NCBI GenBank assembly: GCA_963662705.2
Contig: OY759767.1
Coordinates: 1,674,001 to 1,738,000, forward strand
Source: JAPPHA01 sp963662705
GTDB lineage: Bacteria > Pseudomonadota > Alphaproteobacteria > Rhodobacterales > Rhodobacteraceae
DNA: 64,000 nucleotides
Direction: 5' to 3'
Numbering within the stretch: position 1 is the first letter of the stretch; every line of letters starts with the position of its first letter. Below, one piece after another: positions 57,598-64,000 of this stretch. The notes beneath the pieces are model-generated. The model did not search any database. It was not told the DNA's origin and worked only from the letters and a program-made list of their open reading frames with translations. A program made the position numbers and the translations under genes.

Positions 57598-58986
57598 ATG
57601 AAATACATTTCGACACGCGGAAAGTCCCCTGCCCAGGGCTTTGAGGACGCCATGCTGACAGGCCTTGCGCCGGACGGTGGTCTCTATGTGCCCGACAGCT
57701 GGCCGAGGCTCGAGTTCACTCAAATCGCCGAACTCGCGGCGCAGTCATACGAGGAGGCCGCGGTCGAAATCATGCGCCATTTTATCGGAGACTCGTTTTC
57801 CGACGAAACTTTTCGTGAATGTGTCGCCGCGGCCTACTCGGGGTTTGGTCACAAGGCGAGGTGCCCCCTTGTTCAGACCGACTCGAACGAGTTTCTGCTG
57901 GAGCTTTTTCATGGCCCGACACTGGCATTCAAGGACGTGGCGATGCAACTTATCGGCCACCTGTTCGATGCCTGCCTGAATGAGCGCGATGAACGCAAGA
58001 CCATCATCGGTGCCACGTCCGGCGATACGGGTTCGGCAGCGATCGAGGCATTTCGCGGACGGAAGACGGTCGACGTTTTCATCATGTATCCGCACGGGCG
58101 CATCTCCGAGGTTCAGAGGCGTCAGATGACGACCCCTGATGACGACAATGTCCACGCGCTTGCGGTCGAAGGCGATTTCGACGACTGCCAGAGATTGCTC
58201 AAGGAACTGTTCGGTGATTCCGGATTCCGCGACAGGGTTCGGATCGGTGCGGTCAATTCGATCAACTGGGCCCGGGTCATGGCACAGGTCGTCTATTACT
58301 TTACTGCCGCCGTTGCCGTCGGTGCTCCGAAGCGCGCCGTATCATTCACGGTCCCGACCGGGAACTTCGGAGACGTTTATGCCGGCTATGTTGCCCGGCG
58401 CCTCGGGCTGCCGGTCGACCGGCTGATTGTCGCCACGAACCAGAATGACATCCTGCACCGCACGTTCGAGACCGGAATCCACGAAAAGCACGGTGTCACG
58501 CCGTCCATGAGCCCTTCGATGGATATCCAGGTCAGTTCGAACTTCGAGCGTGTCTTGTTCGATACCTGCGGCCGCGACGGTGACCGCGTACGTGGATTGA
58601 TGACGTCGCTCCAGCAGGAAGGCGCATTCGAGGTTCCTGGGGGAGCGCTGGCGACGCTTCGGCGGGAATTTGCCAGTGGGCGGGCGTCTGAACGCGAAAC
58701 GGCGACAACCATGCGCCAGCTTTACGAAAAAACCGGCAACCTGATTTGCCCGCATACCTCTGTCGGCATGAAGGTGGCGCGCGACAATCGTGGCGAATCC
58801 CCGATGGTCGTGCTTGCGACCGCGCACGCCGCGAAATTTCCGGAGGCCGTCGAGGAGGCATGCGGAGTACGTCCGTCGTTGCCGGAATCCATGGCCGATC
58901 TTTTCACGCGACCTGAACGGACCGTCCGGGTTTCCAATGACGCGGAAGCGGTCAAGTCATTCATCGAGGAAAGGACAGCGGCATGA
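57598..58986 (+). CDS. thrC: threonine synthase
   Basis: Converts O-phosphohomoserine to threonine; PLP enzyme of 462 residues, long-form. MKYISTRGKSPAQGFEDAML is the typical start. The PLP lysine is K112 in GPTLAFKDVAMQL. GATSGDTGSAAIEAFRG binds phosphate and TVPTGNFGDVYAGY follows. It overlaps the downstream peptidase by ATGA. Works after homoserine dehydrogenase at 8.6 kb; homoserine kinase is not in the window. Confidence 0.97.
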   Translation: MKYISTRGKSPAQGFEDAMLTGLAPDGGLYVPDSWPRLEFTQIAELAAQSYEEAAVEIMRHFIGDSFSDETFRECVAAAYSGFGHKARCPLVQTDSNEFLLELFHGPTLAFKDVAMQLIGHLFDACLNERDERKTIIGATSGDTGSAAIEAFRGRKTVDVFIMYPHGRISEVQRRQMTTPDDDNVHALAVEGDFDDCQRLLKELFGDSGFRDRVRIGAVNSINWARVMAQVVYYFTAAVAVGAPKRAVSFTVPTGNFGDVYAGYVARRLGLPVDRLIVATNQNDILHRTFETGIHEKHGVTPSMSPSMDIQVSSNFERVLFDTCGRDGDRVRGLMTSLQQEGAFEVPGGALATLRREFASGRASERETATTMRQLYEKTGNLICPHTSVGMKVARDNRGESPMVVLATAHAAKFPEAVEEACGVRPSLPESMADLFTRPERTVRVSNDAEAVKSFIEERTAA

Positions 58987-60245
58987 GAATCCGGATGACA
59001 CGGCTCTCGAACGGGATGCGGATCGTGACCGAGCAGATGGAAGGTTTCAAGTCCGCTTCTCTCGGGATCTGGGTTTCGGCGGGCGGCCGCCATGAGCGGC
59101 GCGAGCAGAACGGGATCGCGCATTTCCTCGAACACATGGCGTTCAAGGGCACGGAACGGCGTTCTGCGCGCCGGATCGCCGAGGAGATCGAAGATCTGGG
59201 CGGTTACATCAATGCCTACACGAGCAAGGACATCACGGCCTATGTTGTTCGAGTCCTGGAAAACGATGTCCTGACGGCTCTCGATGTCATCTCGGATATC
59301 GTGCTTCACCCGGTATTCGATCCTGGAGAAATGGAGACGGAGCGCGGAGTCATTCTGCAGGAAATCGGCCAGTTGATGGATTCACCCGACGATCTTGTCT
59401 TCGAACGGTTGCAGGAAGTCTCTTACAGGGACCAGCCGATGGGGTGGTCGATCCTCGGGCCGGCAGAAAACGTCAGGTCGTTCAAGCCGGATGATCTGAA
59501 GTCGTTCATCGGAGAGCATTACAGCCCGGACGCCATGATCCTGGGCGCGGCGGGAGCGGTGCAGCACGACGAGATCGTCGAGTTCGCCCAGCGGGTTTTC
59601 GGCCCTCTTCCGCAGGGCCAGGCCAAGGAAACCCTTCCCGCGGTCTTTTGCGGAGGAGAACACCGTGAAGTCAAGGATTTGGAACAGGCCCACTTTTCGC
59701 TTGCGTTCGAGGGCCCGAACCTCCGGGATGCCGATCTGTATACTTCGCTCGTGTATTCGACCCTGGTCGGGGGCGGGATGTCGTCACGACTGTTCCAGAC
59801 GGTGAGGGAACAGCATGGGTTCTGTTACTCGATCGGGGCACAGTCGGTGGCCTATTCGGATACAGGTTCGATCACGATCTATGCGGGAACGAGCGAGGAG
59901 AACATCGCCGCGACGGCGACGCTTTGCATTGATGAATTGCGGCGTGTGCGGCACGATCTTGCAGAAGACGAAGTGGTTCGCGCAAGAACCCAGTTGAAGG
60001 CGGGAATGATGATGGCGCTGGAAAGTGCATCGAGCAGGAGCGAGCGATTGGCCCGAATGTTCCTGAACTGGAATCGCGTGGTGGACCTGGATGAAGTGTG
60101 CACGCGGATCGACGAGGTGAACAGGGATCGCGTGATCGACTTTGCCGACCGCCTCTGCCGAACCGGAGATCCCGCGATGTCTCTCTATGGCCCGATTGCC
60201 GAAACTCCACCTGTATCGGTTCTGAGTGACCGTTTGGCGGCTTGA
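58983..60245 (+). CDS. M16 family zinc peptidase (processing-peptidase-like)
   Basis: 420 residues with the inverted zinc motif H47-F-L-E50-H51 (NGIAHFLEHMAFKGTERR), the AYTSKDITAYVVRVLENDV segment and LVGGGMSSRLFQTVREQHGF of the second domain. Bacterial relatives are close to the beta subunit of mitochondrial processing peptidase. The start overlaps the thrC stop. Conserved downstream of thrC in alphaproteobacteria. Substrate unknown. Confidence 0.95.
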   Translation: MRIRMTRLSNGMRIVTEQMEGFKSASLGIWVSAGGRHERREQNGIAHFLEHMAFKGTERRSARRIAEEIEDLGGYINAYTSKDITAYVVRVLENDVLTALDVISDIVLHPVFDPGEMETERGVILQEIGQLMDSPDDLVFERLQEVSYRDQPMGWSILGPAENVRSFKPDDLKSFIGEHYSPDAMILGAAGAVQHDEIVEFAQRVFGPLPQGQAKETLPAVFCGGEHREVKDLEQAHFSLAFEGPNLRDADLYTSLVYSTLVGGGMSSRLFQTVREQHGFCYSIGAQSVAYSDTGSITIYAGTSEENIAATATLCIDELRRVRHDLAEDEVVRARTQLKAGMMMALESASSRSERLARMFLNWNRVVDLDEVCTRIDEVNRDRVIDFADRLCRTGDPAMSLYGPIAETPPVSVLSDRLAA

Positions 60246-60248
60246 TCG

Positions 60249-60965
60249 ATGTGGAGACGCACCCGCAGCTTTTCCATCAGGTCCGAGCGGATCGAATTGC
60301 GGTTGCCGAAACGGTCGGACTATGTCGGCTGGGCTCGCCAGCGGCGGGCAAGCAGGGAGTTTCACAGACCGTGGGTCCCGACTTCCTTTTCAGGCGATGT
60401 CTCGAGGGCCGGATTCCGGAGGTGGGTGAGCCAGGCTCACCGAACCTTCAGTGAAGGTAGCGAACTCAACCTGCTCTTGTTCCGGAATGCCGACCAGGCC
60501 TTGCTCGGCTCGCTCGCATGCAAGAACATCCGGCGCGGGACCGTGCAATGCGGGACACTCAGCTTCTGGATCGGGAGGGAGTACGCCCGGCTGGGCTACA
60601 TGACCGAGGCCGTGACGGCATTCGTGAACCACGCATTTACACGGCTGGATCTTGGCCGGCTGGAGGCCGCGTGCCTTCCCGAAAACAGGGCATCGCGAGG
60701 ACTGCTCGAGAAAACCGGGTTTCGAGAGGAGGGACGGGCGGAGGCATACCTTAGGATCGCCGGCGCCTGGCGCGATCATATCCTGTTTTCGAACATAAGA
60801 GAGGACCGCAGGGAAAGCGCGCGGCGCATGGAGACCTTGGCGGGTGGGCGAATGCCACCGGACGAGAGTCGGCCAGACGGTCGGACAGCCGGTGACGGGG
60901 GAACTCGGGGTGTTTCCGACGATGATCCGCCCCGGCACACCCGGCGTTTGCGCCGGGCCATTTAG
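60249..60965 (+). CDS. GNAT acetyltransferase, RimJ/RimL type
   Basis: 238 residues, of which about 1-185 form the acetyltransferase: IELRLPKRSDYVGWARQR, LSFWIGREYARLGYMTEAVT (acetyl-CoA loop), LEAACLPENRASRGLLEKTG and FREEGRAEAYLRIAGAWRDH. The last 50 residues are low-complexity, rich in Arg, Asp and Gly, and have no family match. Three bases after the peptidase stop. Probably acetylates a protein N-terminus; target unknown. Confidence 0.9.
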   Translation: MWRRTRSFSIRSERIELRLPKRSDYVGWARQRRASREFHRPWVPTSFSGDVSRAGFRRWVSQAHRTFSEGSELNLLLFRNADQALLGSLACKNIRRGTVQCGTLSFWIGREYARLGYMTEAVTAFVNHAFTRLDLGRLEAACLPENRASRGLLEKTGFREEGRAEAYLRIAGAWRDHILFSNIREDRRESARRMETLAGGRMPPDESRPDGRTAGDGGTRGVSDDDPPRHTRRLRRAI

Positions 60966-60977
60966 TCAGTCCCGGCG

Positions 60978-62414
60978 ATGCTGAAAAGCGCCAGCCCGTC
61001 TTTCGTCGCGTCTCTCCGGTCGGTCTTGCCCGAAAGTGTTTTCGGCGAGATTCAGCCACGACACCGGGACGAGCCGCGTGGACACATGCGGGGCAGGGGC
61101 GGCGTGCTCCTCTTGCCATCATCGACGGAACAGATCGCCGAGATTGTTCGTCGCGCCGCAGCGGCGCGCGTCGGGATTGTTCCGTACGGAGGGGGGACGG
61201 GCCTGGTCGGCGGCCAGATCCTGCCGAGAGGTCCCGCTCCCGTGATCCTGTCGATGGAACGCAATTCGAGAATCCGGGAAGTCGATCTGGACGACGGCGT
61301 TCTCGTCACGGATGCCGGAGCAATCCTGGCCGACGTGCAGAGCGCCGCATCTGACGCCGGCAGGATTTTCCCGTTGTCGATGGCCTCCGAGGGCTCATGC
61401 CAGATCGGCGGCAATCTCGCGACCAACGCGGGCGGAATGCAGGTCGTCCGTTATGGAACTGCACGAGACCTCTGCCTGGGCCTGGAAGCCGTTCTTCCGG
61501 ACGGAACGGTCTTTGACGGTCTTCGCCGTTTGCGAAAGAACAACACGGGGTACGACCTTAAGAACCTCCTGATCGGCTCGGAAGGAAGCCTGGGCGTGAT
61601 CACGGCGGCTGTCCTGAAGGTTGACATTCCGCCCGGCGATTCGATGTCGGTCCTGGCCAGTATCGGCTCTCCGGCGGACGCGGTCGACGTGTTCCGGCAG
61701 GCAAAAGAGCGACTCGGCAACGCCGTTGCCGTCTTTGAGCTGATTCAGGGAACCGGGTTTGACTTCCTGCGGGAAGTCCGACCGGATGTCAGGCTGCCCT
61801 TGCCGGACTCTGACTGGCTGGTTCTGGTGGAGTTCGCCGATGTGACGGGCTCGGACCTGCGGGGCAGGATCGAGAGGTTCATGTTTGCGCAGATCGAGGC
61901 AGGCCGGATCGTCGATGCCGTCGTCACGCAAAACATGGCGCAACGGCAGGAACTGCGCAGCTTGAGAGAGATGATCCCGGAAGCAAACCGCCTGGTCGGC
62001 GCCATAGCTTCGCATGATATCTCGGTACCGATCAGCAGGGTTTCGGAGTTCATTGAAAAGGGAATGGAAGTCTCGAAACGATTTGGCCCTCTCCGAATCA
62101 ACTGTTTCGGGCATGTCGGAGACGGAAACGTTCATTTCAACGTTTTCCCTCCACTCGGGTGCGGTACTGAAGAACGCGCCAGGTTGAGAAGGCGCAAGAA
62201 GGCCATCTCGGAGTACATCCACGAACTGGCTTACCGGTGCCATGGTTCCTTTTCCGCGGAACACGGGGTCGGCCGCCTGAAAACGGACGAACTGCGTCGA
62301 TACGGTAGTCCGGCAGGGGTCGAGGCGATGAAAAAAATCAAGGCATCTCTTGATCCGCTCGGAATCATGAACCCAGGCGCCGTTCTTCCCTCGCCTCAGC
62401 AGGAATGGACGTAA
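60978..62414 (+). CDS. FAD-binding 2-hydroxyacid dehydrogenase (GlcD/D2HGDH-like)
   Basis: 478 residues of the VAO/PCMH flavoprotein family. The FAD domain shows IVPYGGGTGLVGGQILPRG and GNLATNAGGMQVVRYGTARD, plus LLIGSEGSLGVITAAVL. The C-terminal catalytic segment has CFGHVGDGNVHFNVFPPL with metal-binding histidines and SFSAEHGVGRLKTDEL. Likely oxidises a D-2-hydroxyacid such as 2-hydroxyglutarate or lactate. Twelve bases after the GNAT gene, so co-transcribed. No glcE or glcF partner follows. Confidence 0.93.
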   Translation: MLKSASPSFVASLRSVLPESVFGEIQPRHRDEPRGHMRGRGGVLLLPSSTEQIAEIVRRAAAARVGIVPYGGGTGLVGGQILPRGPAPVILSMERNSRIREVDLDDGVLVTDAGAILADVQSAASDAGRIFPLSMASEGSCQIGGNLATNAGGMQVVRYGTARDLCLGLEAVLPDGTVFDGLRRLRKNNTGYDLKNLLIGSEGSLGVITAAVLKVDIPPGDSMSVLASIGSPADAVDVFRQAKERLGNAVAVFELIQGTGFDFLREVRPDVRLPLPDSDWLVLVEFADVTGSDLRGRIERFMFAQIEAGRIVDAVVTQNMAQRQELRSLREMIPEANRLVGAIASHDISVPISRVSEFIEKGMEVSKRFGPLRINCFGHVGDGNVHFNVFPPLGCGTEERARLRRRKKAISEYIHELAYRCHGSFSAEHGVGRLKTDELRRYGSPAGVEAMKKIKASLDPLGIMNPGAVLPSPQQEWT

Positions 62415-63408
62415 CCATAGCCGGCGCCCCGAATATCCAAGCACCGTCAAACCTGTCCATCAGGGCGGTGATCAGTCAGGCGGAGATCGATTCACTCTTC
62501 ATCCGGAGGATTCCGGGCTCCGGAGGGTGTGGATTCCCCATGGCGGGTTCCGATTTTTTGTAACGCGTCGTCATTGCGCCAATATTTTGATGCCTGTTCG
62601 GCAGTAATCTTCGATTTCACCGTTTTTTGTGAAAATACGCTGGATGAACCGTTGTTTTCCTCATCCTGTTGATTTCCGCTGAATCCCTGTCCGCGGGCGG
62701 CAGGCATGGTCGAGCGCTCCCAAACAAAAACTCTCCGAATGCGGGACAAATGAAGCACTCCGATGCAGGATCTACAGAAAGGTCGATGCCCCACAGGGAC
62801 CAGGCGAATGACAATGTTCGTCAATGTAAACCCAAACGCCGTCATTGAGCCGCAACCTCTCCTACGTTCCGTCGCCAGGCATGGATCCGCTATCGGAGGC
62901 AGAAACCTTGGCCTCTTCCGTCGGTACAAGCGCGCATTTGACCCTGATCGGCAGGTTTTCGTCCCGGAGATCAGAATCGGTGTCGTGGGTGATACGGCTA
63001 TCTGAAGTCACGTATTTGCGGCTTCGAATGGGCAATCTGCTAAAATGTTCGTGTTCCCAGGCGGACCTCCATCCAAGGGGGCCGGTCCAGTTGCAGCGAT
63101 TTTGATCAAAGAGCGACCGACGCGTGAAATCCACGGAAACTGACGTTTATGCCGAGCGCAGAGAACAGTTGGACGGAGCACGTCTTACAAAAAGCCGCTA
63201 ATCCTCGGAATGATCGCGATCCGCTCAGAAACGGCATTTCCTGCGGTGAAGACGGGTTTGAGCTGACTTTGATTGCCCTGTCCAATTTTCACGCGACGAT
63301 CATTCCTGGCGGCCCGGCATCGGCCCTGGAACTAAGAAGATTTGATCTTCGCCAAATCGTGCTTGCCGCGAAGTGCCGTCAGGGAAGTACAATCGGCCAA
63401 GCTGCCGT
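62415..63408. other. intergenic stretch of 1 kb, no gene supported
   Basis: Between converging genes. Open frames here (for example minus strand 62492-62929) have no recognisable domains or credible starts. GC content is somewhat lower than that of the flanking genes. No repeats or RNA genes seen. Confidence 0.45.
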
Positions 63409-64000
63409 TCAGATCTCTTCATGAATGGCCAGGCAGCTGACCTGATGGCCAGATGGCAGGGGCAACAGTCGTGGTGCCCGCGACCGGCATTCATCCATCG
63501 CGATGGGGCATCTCGGGTGGAACCGGCAGCCTGCAGGAGGCGAGAATGGTGAGGGCAACTCTCCCTCGAGCGCGTGTTCCTCGGACAAGGGTCTGTCCAG
63601 CGTGGGAACCTCTTTCAGCAGTGCCCGAGTATAGGGGTGCGTGGGATTCGCCAGCAGGTCAGCGGTGGCGGCAAGTTCCACGATCTGCCCCAGATACATC
63701 ACTGCGATTCGGTCTGAGACATGTTCGACCACGCTGATGTCGTGGCTGATGAACAGATACGACAGGTTCAAATTGTCCCTCAGATCAAGAAAAAGGTTTA
63801 TGATCTGTGCCTGAACGGACACGTCCAGAGAGGCCACGGATTCATCACAGACAACGACTCCCGGATTGACGGCCAGCGCGCGCGCAATGCAGATCCGTTG
63901 ACGTTGCCCCCCGGAAAACTGATGCGGATAACGGTCCAGCATATCTTCTTGCAGGCCGACGCGGTCGAGCGCCTCGACCGCGAAGGCGCGCGCCTCGGAC
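63409..64000 (-). CDS. oligopeptide/dipeptide ABC transporter ATPase, partial
   Basis: C-terminal 196 residues or so of an ABC ATPase whose start lies beyond the right edge. Visible: EALDRVGLQEDMLDRYPHQF followed by the SGGQRQR signature, Walker B VVVCDESVASLDVS (with Cys in place of the common Leu before DE) and the H-loop LFISHDISVVEHV. The C-terminus ends with the oligopeptide-transporter module HPYTRALLKEVP and GCRFHPRCPIAMDECRSRAP, whose cysteines may bind a metal or cluster. Of the DppF/OppF type. Confidence 0.95.
   Translation of the reverse strand, partial: SEARAFAVEALDRVGLQEDMLDRYPHQFSGGQRQRICIARALAVNPGVVVCDESVASLDVSVQAQIINLFLDLRDNLNLSYLFISHDISVVEHVSDRIAVMYLGQIVELAATADLLANPTHPYTRALLKEVPTLDRPLSEEHALEGELPSPFSPPAGCRFHPRCPIAMDECRSRAPRLLPLPSGHQVSCLAIHEEI

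Noticed and set aside
62492..62929. Minus-strand frame of 145 codons in the intergenic region
   Set aside because: No family resemblance or ribosome-binding site; the N-terminus is arginine-rich and unlike a protein start.

Overview
The window looks like a chromosomal segment of a GC-rich alphaproteobacterium. Evidence for this is inferred from gene content and order: a ctaC-ctaB-(small TM protein)-ctaG-ctaE-surf1-thrC-M16 peptidase run next to divergent tldD, a hom/glpX/recJ group, mce followed by a DUF1467 gene, and a form II coxSLM operon. I cannot name the genus.

Layout. 1-3.4 kb: an arylsulfatase and a tRNA-Glu with a recognisable promoter. 3.5-9.9 kb (minus strand): recJ, glpX and homoserine dehydrogenase, with a 2.2 kb accessory stretch (DUF1697, a DUF3224-like remnant, an XRE regulator) wedged between glpX and hom. 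10-28 kb: one enormous surface protein gene (signal peptide, fibronectin type III, Calx-beta, leucine-rich, cadherin/Ig-like and PKD-like repeats, C-terminal autotransporter barrel). It carries an eight-copy, 600-bp, nearly identical tandem array and is split by an IS110-type insertion. 28.3-31.6 kb: glyA, nadK, a DUF1467 gene and mce. 32-35.7 kb: coxSLM. 36.1-38.3 kb: a complete ISAs1-type element with perfect 9-bp target duplications, whose transposase carries an N-terminal DruA (DUF4338) domain and needs a -1 frameshift on a run of eight A. 38.4-44.3 kb: topA, a DUF1428 gene, an unusual SDR and pgi. 44.3-47.5 kb: a decayed island with an aminotransferase fragment, a small ORF with an in-frame UGA, an intact N6-adenine methyltransferase and a broken BsuBI/PstI-type endonuclease. 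47.6-50.4 kb: an MttB-family methyltransferase overlapping a dimethylglycine-dehydrogenase-like flavoprotein, suggesting betaine/methylamine catabolism. 50.5-62.4 kb: a two-domain glutaredoxin, tldD, the cytochrome aa3 oxidase assembly operon, thrC, an M16 peptidase, a GNAT and a GlcD-like flavoprotein. The window ends inside an oligopeptide ABC transporter ATPase.

The strongest finding is in the IS110 element. The non-coding region upstream of its transposase can be read as a bridge RNA. One internal loop has two guide segments matching the two sides of the actual insertion site, and a second loop has two segments matching the two element ends, both around a CT core. The 3' stem of that RNA also contains the transposase ribosome-binding site. 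Exact removal of the element (488 codons) restores a continuous 5,171-residue reading frame. A second notable item is the DruA-transposase fusion, bounded by clean inverted repeats and target duplications, which shows that this defence-associated domain is part of the mobile element here.
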